Below are positions 20,848 to 33,607 of a stretch of 64,000 bases of DNA, one piece after another. The DNA comes from Polyporus tsugae (taxonomy: Eukaryota; Basidiomycota; Agaricomycetes; Polyporales; Polyporaceae). Location: contig JAHRBS010000001.1 in NCBI GenBank assembly GCA_024305745.1, positions 2,914,001-2,978,000 of the forward strand, in the 5' to 3' direction. A program made the position numbers and the translations under genes. The notes below the pieces were generated by a model that saw nothing but the letters and a program-made list of their open reading frames with translations, was not told the origin of the DNA and made no database searches. The stretch's first letter is position 1; each line of letters starts with the position of its first letter.

Positions 20848-22251
20848 ATGGTTGCACATGCGGACATTGTTGCAAAGCTATCCGATTGCTTTGAGAAGGC
20901 GCGCACTTCGGGAGATCTCCTGTTCTTCCCGTCGACTTTGCACACTCATGCTGAGAACGGCGTAGAGGCACGTCCTCCGTACGTCTTCTTCCTAACTGCC
21001 ACTGATCCAGGCGTTTACGGGTCGAGGGTAGTTTCAAATACGCCTGTGCCCAGCACTGCAGAATAAACCCCGCCTCCCCACGCCCGAATTCAGCCCTGAC
21101 GCCCCACCGCCCGAGGAGCAGGAGAAGAAGCGACATGATCCGTTCGCCCCACCATACAACCCGAATCTGCTCCTGGGCGAGGTGCGCGATGAGTCGGAGG
21201 GGAACGAGTACGTGATCCTGGTCAGTGTGCTGCTGCGCGAGTAGAAGGTGGGATGGCGATTGACGGCGGACGTTGCCTCTCCCCCATGCCAAATGACTCT
21301 CCCTTCTCGCATTGTCGGATCGGACCATAATCGGACGCCTATGGTTGTGTACGCTGCACTGGGATGCAGTTCAATAAGTTCTCCGTGGTCCCACACCACT
21401 TCATGCTGGTCACCAAAGGTACGCGTTCTCCCAGTCTTTGCGTGTTCCGCGCGAGCTAACAGGCCGCAGAGTTCCGGTCGCAGACGTCACCACTCTTCCC
21501 TCCGGACCTCGTACAGGTGTATCTCTTCCTTGTTGCGGCGAAGAAGGCGGGCAGGAAGTTCTTCGCATTCTACAACTGTACGTCATCTCTGAGATCGCGC
21601 ATATATCGCGTCCGTTCCTTGTTCACCATCAGAATGCCGCTGCAGGTGGCGACCTGAGCGGCGCCAGCCAGCCACACAAGCATGTCCAACTCCTGCCTAT
21701 AGACGATGACGGACCGCCAGTAGAGAGGCTCGCGCGAAACTCCAAGGTCGAGCAAGATAGTATGTATCCTATCTGTTTTGCTGTTGTGGGTTCACCCAAA
21801 CCTCTTATCCACAGGTCGCCCATTCAGCATCACCGCGCTCCCCTACGCGAACCATGTCCGCCGCCTGCCCTCCTCCCTCCCGTTCTCTTCCCCAGATGAG
21901 CTCGAGCCTATCCTCGCCGACGCCTTCCTCTCCACACTCGACCTCACCATCCAGACTGTGCGCCACGACCCATCCTACCCGGCCGGCGCGCCGTCCTACA
22001 ACGTCCTGCTTACGCTCGAACACATCCACGTCGTGCCCCGGCGGTGCGAGACGCACGTACTGGCGGGCACGGGCGAGAAGCTGAGCGTGAACGCCCTCGG
22101 GTTCGCGGGCATGCTGCTCGTGAAGAGCGAGCGCGAGCTCGAGGCGGTGAAGGAGGAGGGCGTGGGCGCGATACTGAAGGACGTCGCGCTCGAGAGCGTG
22201 CTCGAGGCGACGACGGACGCGCACCAGGTCGCGGATGACCAGGTCGAGTAG
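20848..22251 (+). CDS. ATP adenylyltransferase / Ap4A phosphorylase
   Basis: This enzyme splits diadenosine tetraphosphate with phosphate to ATP and ADP (reversibly ATP adenylyltransferase), in the cytosol and nucleus. The ATG is at 20848. Exons can be joined in frame: 20848-20961, 21032-21220, 21370 onward, and three more up to TAG 22249-22251. The protein shows FQIRLCPALQNKPRLPTPEF, DPFAPPYNPNLLLGEV, FNKFSVVPHHFMLVTKEFRS, the HIT-superfamily core SGASQPHKHVQLLP (the HxHxQ histidine is the nucleotidylated residue) and, in the C-terminal ATP_transf domain (PF09830 type), SYNVLLTLEHIHVVPRRCET and LSVNALGFAGMLLVKSEREL. Key residues are intact. The first intron donor (GTAGAG at 20962) is weak; I chose it because it gives ENG-FQIRLC in frame with the family. 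It is convergent with the Rds1-like gene. Confidence 0.9.
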
Positions 22252-22555
22252 CGCCGGCGATGGGAGGGCGAGAGGACCTACTGTCGCTTCGGTAGGCTCA
22301 CTGCCCCTAAGTGTAGGCTAGAATCTTTAAACAACACATCGCCAGGATGTTAGGCGATATAAACGGGATCGATGTAAAGGCCAACGAAGACAAGGTCAAG
22401 AAGATCAAATTAAAGGACCTCGTGCATGCGAGAAGCGGCGCTATGCGGAAGAATGGGAGGATGGTACCACACATGGCGACCCTATCCACGGTCTAAATCG
22501 TCGCTAACAACATCGGTATCTATCTGCACTACGGTGCAACCCATCCCACAACGAC
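22252..22555. other. Convergent 3' intergenic region
   Basis: 304 bp between two stop codons on opposite strands. It must hold both 3' ends. No gene or hairpin is evident. Confidence 0.4.
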
Positions 22556-23870
22556 TCAGGAGGCCTGGTAGATGGCCGGGCCCGCGACGATGTGCTCGTT
22601 CAGCATCGAGATGTTGGCTGGCGTGACGTACGTCGCCGCGTCGACGACGGCGACGAACATCGTCCCGCTGATCACGTCGTCGAACGGCTGCACAGTCGTG
22701 CCCGAGTTTTCGCCCGTCAACGTCAGCTTCGTGTACGTTGTGTTGAGCTGCGCAACCCATGCGACGTACGCCGGCGGCCCGGCAGACGTGTTCGTCGTGT
22801 ACAATCCGTCGGGGCCGACGGGCAGGCCGGGGCTCTCCCACTTGAGACTGAGGACGTAGCCAGGGAAGGAGAGCGGCTGCGAGCGGTTGTGCGTGATGGC
22901 GGGGCCGTTCTCTTGCAAGCTGTACAGGGTCGACGCGTTGGGGTTGTTCTACGACACCATTGTGTCACGGTGAGCCTCGACGTCTGACAGCTAGGAGGCC
23001 GGGACTGAACGCACCAAGATGGTCAAGGCTGGGAAGTTCTGCCAGGCGATACGGGTGTTGTTCTTCGGACAGCTCGTGATATACGGCGCGAGCAGCGTCC
23101 AGGCCATGCTCTGCGAGATGCCGGGCTCGAAGTACACGGGCATGGGGAACAGGCCTTCGAACTGGCGGAACACCATCTGCTGGCGGGCCTCGGTCGCGAT
23201 GGACTGGAGCAGCAGGTTCGCGGCGGCGCGGGAGTTGAGGTGCTCGAGGAAGCCGTACACGCCGGACTCGCCGAAGCGGGTGAGCTTCTGGCAGAAGTCG
23301 ACGAAGTCGCGGACGGTCTCGAAGGGATAGGAATAGGTGCAGCGCTGCGCGGCAACCGCAACTGTAAGTGTCGCCAATTCGTCGTCAATATGGCGAAACT
23401 GTTACGAGACGGACTCGGAGGACGTACGGCCAATTATGTTTGTGAGGAGCTTAGCGTGAGCGACCTCCTGATCGGCCATGAATTGGATGAGGAAGCGGTC
23501 ATCAGCGTTGAGGCCGGCGGCCTCGAACTCCGAGACAGGGAATTTGGCAAGACCGTATTCGAAAAGGTCGAGTTCGATGTACTCTTGATAGAGGGCCACA
23601 GTCTATCAGATTCAGCGGTGAATAAGGAGGCAATGACAACTCGATTGCATGCCTAGGACATACTAAAGACTGGAAGTCGAAGTCCGACAAGGGCCGGTAC
23701 AGAGGCGTCGTGTTGGTCCCTAGGCCCCCCGCAGGCGTGAAAGGCATGACCTCGGGAACCGTGGTCTCGCCGGGCGGGGCAGGGGGCTCATACGTCTGCC
23801 AGGGAGCAGGCACGCCGATGACGCTGAAAGCGAGAGAGGACACAACGATCTGTAGAGCGAGGCCGAACAT
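22556..23870 (-). CDS. Secreted ferritin-like protein, Rds1 family
   Basis: The ATG at 23870 starts a signal peptide (MFGLALQIVVSSLAFSVIGV), followed by a Pro-rich N-terminus (APWQTYEPPAPPGETTVPEV). An intron with donor GTATGT and acceptor GATAG joins FDFQSL to TVALYQEYIELDLFEYGLAK. The ferritin-like four-helix domain (PF13668 type) has EYIELDLFEYGL and FMADQEVAHAKLLTNIIG, the Glu/ExxH residues expected of a metal site, then FVDFCQKLTRFGESGVYGFL and SIATEARQQMVFRQFEGLFP. The C-terminal beta-rich part ends with SMLNEHIVAGPAIYQAS at 22556. Relatives such as fission yeast Rds1 are induced by nutrient or stress signals; molecular function is not established. A TATATATA run lies at about 23917-23927, 50 bp upstream of the ATG. 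Confidence 0.88.
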
Positions 23871-26656
23871 GTTGGAGTGCGATAGTGTGTGTTAGTCTGC
23901 TTTCCGCGTCGTAGATTTATATATATTCCAGCTCGCCTCTTGCTAGTGGCACTCATCACGTAGGCGGCGGCCGAGAGGCAGGAGTCTGTGGCACGATAGT
24001 TTTGGCACAGTGACGCCTTGGATGAGGCGCATCGCGCGTACAGTAAGCTGCATTCCTGGTAAGGCGGGGAAGGAGCAAGCTGGGGTGTTCTATATGCGGC
24101 GCATCTCAAATGAGGGGAAATAGGGAGGTCGGCAAGCCGTCATCGTTGGCGTAGTACTGGACGGATGAATTGGAGTCGCTCTAATACGGACTCAAAGGGG
24201 TTGTGGTCTTCAAACGGTTCCATGGTGGCAGGTGGAGTTAAGAAAGGCGGGATGAACGACAAGAGAGAGCGCAAGGACGAGTGGAGGTACCGATGAAGGG
24301 TTGAGCGGAGGGGGACCTCGATCCGCGGATTCCCGGCAGGCACACCTCTGGGCGCCTCCAGTGACCGCTGCTCGATCGTGCCACCAGCTTATAACACCCA
24401 TGGGGCAGAAAGACAAATAACCGGACAGTACGGAAACGTTTGGTTCTTTTTTCAAGGGCTTTCACTGCTACAAATACTGTCGCGACATGCGGCGGGTGCG
24501 ATAAGTGACGTACCGAATCACGGATACGAACCAGCCTTGGGGACGTCAACAGAGTACTAGTACCGGTCATACGAGTTGTAGCTATAGGTATCGTTGCATG
24601 GCACCAGTTCTGACTAGGACTATCGTCTATCATTATGCAACCTACATCATGTCCAAACCCGACCAGTCGAAGTCGAAGTCGCCAGGGACACATACAAATA
24701 CAAGTGAGCCATACACTGCATGCAAACTGGTATCACTGGCATAACTCGAATCGCATACGGCCATGATCGGTGGTGTCCCTACATCCCCATTTGAGCCACA
24801 AAGTCGACCTACCACGCGGCCTAGATTGTATTTTCCGGGGACTAGGATCGCCCGCCCCCGTAGTCGCCGTCCATCGGCACGGGCGAGGTGGCGTACATAC
24901 GTTAGCTCTAGAAGGTACTCGGATATTGACCGGGCCCGGGCGAAGATAATCTTGGCCAGCTGAAACATACAGAACACTAAGAGCGCGGGTTTTTGGAAGA
25001 GAAGAATGCATACGTACTCAAGGTAAGAATAGGAAATTCAAATGGATGAACGTCGTTGCTAAGTTGTGCCGCCACTGTGCCGTATAAGTCACAGTCAGCA
25101 GTCATGGCGTTAACGTTAACGCAGAACTTTTAAAAAGGTAGAACAACCTAGGCACTATGAGTCGTCACAATAATTCTTGCATAAAGTGGTGCCGCTCCAG
25201 GCAGGTCTCGAAGTTCATGGGCAAGTTAAACACTTCCTCCCGAGGGCCGACTCGGAGGGGATCAGCAATATTAATATATGAGCGACGGTCGCCTCGTGGA
25301 GCCTTTGCAGGCCCAGTACAATAGCTCGGAACAGCTGGCGCCGCCGAGCCCCGAGCGTCACCGGACGGCGCACCATGCAGCTAGACCGCAACATCATCGA
25401 CATTTGAGAGCATCCGGGGCATAAAAGAGAGAGACTCCCCTCACCCTCGGCGGGCTGCTGTGCGTCTCCCGAATCAGCTCAGACGAGGCTAAGTGCACCG
25501 ACGCATCTACTTTGGAACGATATGCGTACCTGGACCTCGATAGAGTTGACTTTCGGCGCGTGGCAATGGCCACAAGTCGGGACTGGCATGAGCATTGAGT
25601 GCCACCCAGTGGCACCCACCACCATGACAATCCAATTATGAGACACACCGTCGAGTGACCCTCTTAACTCATGCGCTGAGACACGAAGCTAAGAGTCGCT
25701 CGCGCCAAACTCCACGAACTTCCCGACTGTATAGCGATGTCGGCCACAGAACAGCACCAGCAAGGGCTCCGAATCGAGTCCGCAGGATTCCGGGCTGAAA
25801 GTGAATGATCGCCCTGCACGGGCTCGCGGGATGCTACAGCGCATATTAGCATAAATATGGGCTAAGATGCTTACCTTGAGAGGTTATGAGTGATATTCAG
25901 TACCTCTTGTACATGTATCACATTGTGCACGCAGTAGCCTCGGTTGCGTCGTTGAACGTTTTCAATTGCGCACGCAAGCCGGAGCAGACTCTGTCAGCCG
26001 TGGGCGCTAAATCACTTAGGTAAGTAGGGCATCGGCCGGAGCTAGCCGGTAACCGGTCAGGAGCCTCAGCTGTGCTTGAAGAGGTTCGTTCATGTTGTTC
26101 ATGATCATTGCAACTTGAACTAGCGACTTAATCAGCTAGCCAGGAGGAAAGCATCGAATCCACGACCAGCAGCTGCCTTTCTTTGATCCCAATTGCTGAC
26201 GTTTCTCGTTTCCCCATCATAGGAGTAGTAAGGCAACTTACTCACGTCTTACAAATCCTTACATTTATTACCGGCCGCCTTCAGGGAACCCATCCTAATC
26301 CGGACGATCATATGTCTTGGTATGTGCGTTTGCGCGATTGTGTCATTCTGCTCCTACATAGTTGGCCGGCTCGGTTCGGCGTCGACTTTTTTGAAGACCA
26401 CTGGAGGCTGTTTCACGCATGTGCATCGTCATCGACATTGGCCATGATGTTCGATTATGTCATCCAAACATGTATCAGCTTCAATCTGCCGTCTATTGGA
26501 CTTGCTTCACTCAGCCGCATGGGCCCAAGACACACGCAACACAGACTCATAGAGATGCTTGTATAAAAGCTCGGTATGTGCTCCATCTGGTGCAGTACGC
26601 ATCTGTCTTCGTCCTCAACACACTCTCGACTTCATCAGCAACCACAACTTAGAAGC
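23871..26656. other. 2.8-kb intergenic region, no gene recognised
   Basis: This is the largest gene-free gap outside the tandem array. It has lower GC than its flanks and scattered short ORFs. The only one that looks protein-like starts with ATG at 24223 (minus): MEPFEDHNPFESVLERLQFI, 27 residues, with no further support. A palindrome GTTAACGTTAAC occurs near 25107. No transposon coding sequence or LTR pair was recognised. Confidence 0.45.
26562..26569 (+). promoter_or_regulatory. TATA box of the OYE gene
   Basis: TATAAAAG lies about 90 bp before the ATG at 26657, a usual distance. No other consensus element is claimed. Confidence 0.5.
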
Positions 26657-28041
26657 ATGTCCACCACCACCACCACCACCACCACCCCTGCTCTGTTCTC
26701 CTCCATCCAGGTCGGCGACATGAAGCTCGGCCATCGCGTCGTCCTTGCACCCCTCACCCGCTACCGAAACAGCGATGCGCACGTCCCGACGGACCTTGGC
26801 GTCGAGTACTACAAGCAACGGGCCTCCGTCCCCGGCACCCTCCTCGTCACCGAGGGGACCTTCGTCTCACCCGAGGCTTCTGGGGTCCCCAACGCGCCTG
26901 GAATCTGGAATGACGCCCAGATTTCCGCGTGGAAGAAGGTACGTTGATTTGTGCCCCTCCCGATGCCCGCTGAATGAATGTTGAGCTGCGTTTAATCAGG
27001 TGGTTGAAACTGTCCACGCCCAAGGATCATACATCTACCTCCAGCTGTGGACCATGGGCCGTACGGCTCGACCCGACATCCTCCACAAGGAGTTCCCCGA
27101 TGTGCCGTTCGTGGCGCCCTCTCCGATCCCTATGAGCAAGCAGCCTGAACCCGTTCCTCGCGAGCTCACGAAAGATGGTGCGCACTTTCCACCTCATCGG
27201 ACGTCCGATGCTTCGCAAGTGCTGATGACAGCTTGACCTCCAGAGATCAAACAGTACGTTCAGTGGCATGCGACCGCGGCCAAGAATGCTGTCGAGGGCG
27301 CAGGGTTCGACGGCGTGGAAGTGCACGGTGCGAATGGCTACCTCGTCGACCAGTTCCTCCAGGATGTGTCGAACAATCGCACGGACGAGTACGGCGGCTC
27401 GATCGAGAACCGTGCTCGGTTCGCGCTCGAGGTCGTGGACGCCATCGTCCAGGCCGTCGGCGAGACAAAGTCTGCGATCCGTCTGAGCCCGTGGTCGCTG
27501 TACCAGGACATGCACATGGAGGATCCGATCCCGCAGTACACGTACCTCGTCGACCAGCTCAAGCAGCGTCACCCGAACTTGGCGTACCTCCACGTCGTCT
27601 CCCCCGGTGTGTTGGGCAGCATTGGACCAAAGGACGAGTCGGTACGTGACCGGGTCTCATTGTGCCGAATTGCAGCTCCTAACAGAATCTTGTGATGTGT
27701 AGCAATCTCACTTCATCCACAATCTCTGGGCCCCTCGTCCGATGATCACCACAGGCGGATACAAGCGTGAATCCGGGCTCAAGGTGGCAGAAGAGACCGG
27801 GCAGCTCGTCGGCTACGGTTCCCTGTTCCTGGCTAACGTGCGTCCTGTCTTCTTCGTCACTGCTCCCCAAGTCTTTGGTGGACTGACTTGCCGTGTCTTT
27901 GTACAGCCCGACCTTCCATTCCGCCTTCGCGAGAACCTGTCGCTGAACATGCCCGACCCGTCAACGTTCTACGCTCGCCTGTCGGCGAAGGGCTACACGG
28001 ACTATCCGTTCTCGGAGGAGTTCCTGAAGTCGCGGGGTTGA
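26657..28041 (+). CDS. Old Yellow Enzyme (NADPH:flavin oxidoreductase)
   Basis: Five exons (26657-26938, 27000-27177, 27244-27641, 27703-27837, 27907-28041) give 375 residues, the usual OYE length. OYEs (PF00724) are cytosolic FMN-dependent NAD(P)H ene-reductases that reduce alpha,beta-unsaturated carbonyls and nitro compounds, often in detoxification. After an ACC repeat coding for poly-Thr (residues 3-10), the barrel begins [20 protein letters not shown]. Family signatures follow: [48 protein letters not shown] with the substrate-binding HxxN pair and the proton-donor Tyr, [15 protein letters not shown], and [12 protein letters not shown] with the phosphate-binding segment near the C-terminus. 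All junctions are in frame. Specific substrate unknown. Confidence 0.93.
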
Positions 28042-30043
28042 GCGTTTCGGAGCGACGCCGTTTGTTCGTCCTCTATGGTAGTATCACGCCTCCCTGACTG
28101 TATCGGATCCAATTGGAGCCACTTGAAGAGTGATTCCGATAAGTAGTACTAGTCCGATTTGAATGGTGGCGAGTCCAAGCCTGACTCGCCTTGACATCCA
28201 CCTTCTTCGTTAGCATTAAACCTCGCCTTGTTTTATTCTGTATTCGTGGAATATAATATCTAGACTCTATCAAGGACTTGCTAGGACTCGGACCTCCTTT
28301 AAGTCTGGACTCTGCACCGCCTCGGGCCCTCGGCCCGCCAGTCCATGTTGAGAGCTTGGCAAGACGAACGTCCTTGTCTGCTTCCACTACCCTCTCGTTC
28401 CCCCTACGTAATCGCGCACAACTTTTTATGCTTTCAATCTGATGATGTATCCAATCGACTGGCCCTTTGTCAGCACAGCGCGAAGATGGCAATTCACCCA
28501 AACAGTCGGACGTTGACCTAGGAGGTGGTCCGGAGGACAGGCAGAGGGCTCAAGTGCGATTCGTTGTCGGGTTGATTCTTCGAAAGTAGGCTACTCTGGT
28601 GAGCGACCACACTGCTTTATCTTCACGTATACATCTCCGTCGTGCAAGCAGTGAGGTTGGGATGAGTAGCTGAGCTGTAGACGTTCCCATTCAGACGGTG
28701 TTCTGGCCTTCCTGCTCTCATTAAGGTATATCGAGCCCTCTCAGCTCCCCCACCCCCGCAGCATGTGGACGTCTGTGTTATTGTGACCGACAAGCTCAGG
28801 GTCCCACTGGCTCGGACTCCTGTTTTGTGGGCGTTCCGGGGAATGCATTCATCAGGTGGTGACCGCTATGCGAAGATCCGTCTACTCGAGAGTACTGTGA
28901 ATTAGGCGACATGATACATCCCGTGTCCCGAGGGCATCGTCGCTGTCGTGGACGATGCCGTCCGGCCGGGTTTGCGCATGACACACTGAGTCCCTCCGAG
29001 GTTCAAGCGGTTCGACGAGAACGGCTCTCAGGCTCCCATGCACTCGCGACTTGCGACCACCCACAAGACTGCAACGCCAACATTTCTGCCTCGGCGAGGA
29101 AGTTCGATACTGATCTCCGCAGGCCGTCTTCGTCTGGATGAGGGCTAATATCACTCAATCAGTCGAGCTCCACTCCCCCGAGGGAAGAAGCCAAGGAGGG
29201 CTTCGCAGGTATAACCTTGTTGGATGGAATCAGGTGGTGCTGTGGCCAGAATGTACGTTCTCCGCCTCCATCCTGAGCGCTGATCACCTAGGAGAACATG
29301 TCAGTTTGCATGTATGTACCTGCACCCATGGTTGTCTGCATCCGCAAGATGTTCAAGAAGTCGTCGCAGCAGTGTGTATATTTACCTCACGGGGACACGA
29401 TCTTCGGGCGTCTTGAGAAGAAGATACCGAGGGTGTCATCATGTGCTGATCTTACATACTTAGCCTGCTCGACCAAGCTGCTCAATGCCAATAGGCCGTC
29501 AAGTCGGGCGACGGGAAGGGTTTTCCCGCGTGCCTTCTGGAGGGTCTTTGCCCGTATTTGTAGCCTTCGACACACGCGGAACTCATAACGAAGACGGCCA
29601 TATCACGAGTACCATGCTGCCATGCCCAGACGTGGACCGTGGAGACGCAGAAGCAACGCAAGTGCACACATGCGACCCCGCCGAGGACGCATACCTTGTG
29701 TACAAAACCGTCATGCGATCCAGAACATGGCCGTCTGTGAGCAACGTTAACCCTTCGTCCCTTACTCACATCCATATGCATCTGAACCTACCCAGATGGT
29801 CACGAGATGCCCCTCGTTCGTTCAGGCCTCGTTCTCGGCGTGTCATCCTAGCTCGGTTCCTCCGCGCGGCTGGCACATGAAAGGAAGATATTCGCTCCGG
29901 CACCACTTTCGGCAAGGGGCTGGCCTAGGGTATGTCAACCTCTCGCAGAGGTTCTATAAAGTCACTACGGCCGACACTACGGCGCAATTGCGACCAATCC
30001 ACCAGTTCCACCAGCTGTATCCTTCCTCACAACCTCTGCTGGG
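28042..30043. other. 2-kb intergenic region, no gene recognised
   Basis: The gap between two plus-strand genes. Short ORFs on both strands lack domains and splice logic. It ends with the GH55 promoter. Confidence 0.45.
29955..29960 (+). promoter_or_regulatory. TATA box of the GH55 gene
   Basis: TATAAA in GGTTCTATAAAGTC lies 84 bp before the ATG at 30044. Confidence 0.5.
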
Positions 30044-33000
30044 ATGCGCGTACCATCTTTGCCGAATGTCTTCTTCTCGCTCCTCACCCTTCTCGGCATG
30101 GGCGCTCTAGTCTCGGCTTTGGGCACCTCGTGCTCGGCACCGGTAACCAGTGGCACCGCTGCGCCCAGTGCGCCGTTTTGGATGGAACAGATCCAACACC
30201 AAGGAACTGCGCCGTTCAACCCCGCCGCCAGCACGTACCAAGTCTTCCGCAATGTCAAGGTGCTCTTGCCTCCTGTCCGAGTCTCCTTATTCGCGGAGGC
30301 TGACTACCTGTCTTAGGACTTCGGGGCCAAGGGCGACGGTGTCACCGATGATACTGCGGCGATCAAGTGAGATTATTCCCTTCTGCTCCGTTTGTCTCCT
30401 ATTCATTCGATACATAGCGCTGCTATTTCTTCCGGCAACCGGTGCGGAAACGGATGTGGCCAATCATCGTAAGCACATCATCTCGTTCCTGAGGAACCTT
30501 CTCACCTTGGTCGTGTACTGTAGTCTCTCACCGGCAGTTGTCTATTTCCCTGCGGGGTAAATCGATCTTCTCACGTCGCATCCGTGCGTATCGCTGAACA
30601 GTTGTCTTCAGAACTTATCTTGTCTCTTCGCCCATCATCTCGTACTATTACACGCAACTTATCGGAGATGCCAAGCACATGCCCTCCCTCGTCGCAACCT
30701 CAAACTTTCAGGGCATCGCGGTCATTGGTAAGTGTTCTTTTCGTTTCCCGCAACGTGTCCTACCGACTGAGCGCCGTAGATGCGGATCCTGGCTGGTATG
30801 TTAACCAGAACAACTTGTACGTCCGTCGAGGAAGCTTCCTTGAATACGCATTTGCTCACTTGAAAGCAGTTACCATACCATTCGGAATTTCAGGATCGAC
30901 ACGACGAGCATGCCCGCGTCTGCGTTTGGCACGGGCATCCACTGGCAAGTCTCGCAGGCGACTTCCCTCACCAACATCGTCTTCGATTTGTCCACTGCTT
31001 CAGGAAACCAACATCAAGGTTGGTCAGTCTCCTTGCGGTGCGGCTTCTCGTAGACAACATCGTTGACGAGCCCCCCATAGGCATCTGGATGGAGAACGGA
31101 AGGTACGGCACGGCTTTCTAATACCATTCCCTCCACGAGTCTGCTGACCCAACGACATCAGTGGTGGTTACATGGGTGGTAAGTCTGAATGTGGGACACA
31201 CTGTCCGTCCACGCTATCTTCATCTTCCTTCTGCAGATCTCATTTTCAATGGCGGCAAGTTTGGCATGTGGGTCGGCAACCAACAGTAAGCATCTCCCGG
31301 ACTTGGTCCCATTCCAGTGTTGACAAGGGCTTACAGGTTCACTGTTCGCAATGTCACCGTCAACAACGCTCAGACTGGTACGTCAACCATTTTAACGTGC
31401 TGACCAGTCGCCGCTAACTTACTTGCAATCCAGGTGTAGGTTTTCTCCGCGTAGTCAGCGGCTGTGAAGACTCACAGTATACGTAGATATTCGCGTTGTG
31501 GAACTGGGGATGGACCTTCCAAGGTACGTTCTCAAGTTTCATTCCGCATATACTTTCTCATAACATGCCTCCTAGGCGTTACCATCAATAATTGCCAGTT
31601 CGGTTTCCAGATCACCACTGGTGGAACGACGCAAGACAATCAGGGTGCGGGAGGCGAGGCGATCATCGACGCTGTTGTGACCAATACACCAATCTTCATC
31701 CAAAACTCCCTTCCGAGCGGTGGCAGCCTACACGGTGCGCTCGTGTTGAACAACATCAGGCTCATTAACGTCCCGACCGCCGTTGGCGTCGCCAACGGGG
31801 ATGTCCTCCTCGCCGGCGGCACGATCACCATCGACTCATGGGCACAAGGCAACGTCTACACGGGGACGAGCTCTAACGGGAGCTTCATTCAGTCTGGCAT
31901 CACCTCTATCCACAAAGATGCGAGCTTGCTCGCCCCGACGGGCACGGTTTTCGGGAAGGGTCACCCGCAGTACCAGGACTACGCGCCTGGTCAGTTCGTC
32001 AGCGTCAAGTCGCAGGGCGCGAAGGGTGACGGTCAGACCGACGATACCGCTGCGATCCAGGCTGTCTTCAATAACGTTTGTCTCAGGTCATGTTCGACTG
32101 CTAAAACGTTCAGTTTGAGCTGATGGTCGGATTTTTTTCTAGTTCTCGGGCTGCAGGATCATCTTCTTCGACGCCGGTGTTTACGTCGTCACGAACACCA
32201 TCACTATCCCCGCGGGTACCCAAGTGGTCGGAGAGGCCTGGTCCACTATCCTCGGTACCGGCAGCGTTTTCACTGACTATAATAATCGTGAGTGGTCTTG
32301 CATAACATTGGTGGCAGTAACATGAGATTCACGATGATCACCAGCTCGGGTTGTGGTTCGCGCCGGTGAGACCGGTTCTACTGGTGTCCTTGAGATCACC
32401 GACATGATCTTCTCCACTCGCGGTCCTGGTATGTGCGTTCAGTAAGTACTCAAAACTTGGCTTTGGACTGATGTCTGTTTCAAACTAGCCGCCGGAGCCG
32501 TCGTTGTCGAGTGGAACGTCCATGACCCTGCGGGTCAACAGGGCGCTGCCGGGACCTGGGACACCCACATCATTCTTGGCGGAAGTACGTACCGACACCG
32601 ATATCGCCTCGACCCTGTTGCTGATAACCTTCCCACAGAGACCGGAACGAACCTCCAGGCTAGCCAGTGTCCGACATCTGGGATCGGCGGTAACAATTGT
32701 TTCGCGGCGTTCATGGGTCTCCACCTCACCACCCAGTCCAGCGCATATCTTGAGGTCAGTGTTTTGTATCAGCGGGGAGGAACGAATATTTATTTTTGTA
32801 CTTTGCAGGGCTTGTGGGTTTGGACGGCGGATCACGATCTCGACAGCAGTCCGCAGATCAGCCTTTGGACTGGCCGTGGAATCATGTCCGAGTCACAGGG
32901 TCCTGTGTGGATGATCGGGACGGCAAGTGAGTGATTATAATACTCAGGAACGTCGCATGCCGCTGAAAGTTTGGCAGGCGAGCATGCTATTATTTACGAG

Positions 33001-33607
33001 TACTACCTCCTTAACGCCAAGAACCACTACATGGGCCTGATCCAGACCGAGACGGTAAGTTTGAATGACGGTCATGACGCCCTGCTAGCACCCCTCACCC
33101 TGTCATTGGTAGCCATACTTCCAACCCAGCCCAGTTCCGCCTGCGCCGTTTATCAACAGCACGGAGTACAACGACCCAAACTTCGGTCCGGGTGCCGCGT
33201 GGGGGCTCACAGTCACCAACTCCCAGAACATCCTCGTCTTCGGTACGCACTCCGGCCTACCGAACGCCTTCTGAACTACCATCTAACTCCTGTCCCACTC
33301 TCAGGTGCCGGACTGTACAGTTTCTTCCAGGTGAGCTCCGCGCGTTCCGTTGTTCCGACGCGTCTCTGACTGCTCACCTCGCGCACCTCGCGTTCTGTCC
33401 ACACAGGACTACTCGCAGAACTGCCTCAGTACGTTCAACTGCCAGCAGCAGATCGTCAACATCGACTCGGGCTCGAGCATCGCCATCTACCTCCTCTCGA
33501 CCGTCGCGAGCGAGTCCATGCTCAGCGTCAACGGCCAGGGCATCGTCCCGAACTCGGCGAACAGGAACGGCTTCGCGGAGACGCTCACTGCGTGGACGCG
33601 GACGTAG
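30044..33607 (+). CDS. GH55 exo-beta-1,3-glucanase, secreted
   Basis: Intron-rich gene (close to 20 introns) for an extracellular GH55 enzyme that cleaves beta-1,3-glucan (fungal wall glucan or callose-type polymers). The ATG at 30044 starts a signal peptide (NVFFSLLTLLGMGALVSALG). GH55 proteins have two right-handed beta-helix domains, and the paired start motif is visible twice: DFGAKGDGVTDDTAAIN and SQGAKGDGQTDDTAAIQ. Other blocks are SPAVVYFPAGTYLVSSPIIS, YYYTQLIGDAKHMPSLVATS, FGTGIHWQVSQATSLTNIVF, FALWNWGWTFQGVTINNCQF, RIIFFDAGVYVVTNTITIPA, GLWVWTADHDLDSSPQISLW, YEYYLLNAKNHYMGLIQTET and STFNCQQQIVNIDSGSSIAI. The stop TAG is at 33605-33607. All junctions I tested are in frame except one near 31377-31490, which needs a 2-nt microexon (see findings). 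Its last 211 bp belong to the tandem array. Confidence 0.93.
32908..33396 (+). repeat. Diverged GH55 tract at the left edge of the array
   Basis: It aligns with 43567-44057 and 54228-54718 with about 22 substitutions and two 1-nt indels. Most changes are in introns or silent. From 33397 rightward the copies become identical. Confidence 0.85.

Noticed and set aside
24140..24343. Short minus-strand ORF MEPFEDHNPFESVLERLQFI...
   Set aside because: Only 27 residues from its better ATG, no CaaX end as in mating pheromones, and no conserved family.
26662..26690. (ACC)n run as a microsatellite of interest
   Set aside because: It lies in the first exon of the OYE gene and simply codes for poly-Thr; unremarkable.
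29485..29880. 131-codon plus-strand ORF before the GH55 gene
   Set aside because: Overlapped by an equally long minus-strand ORF. No motif, signal peptide or splice structure.
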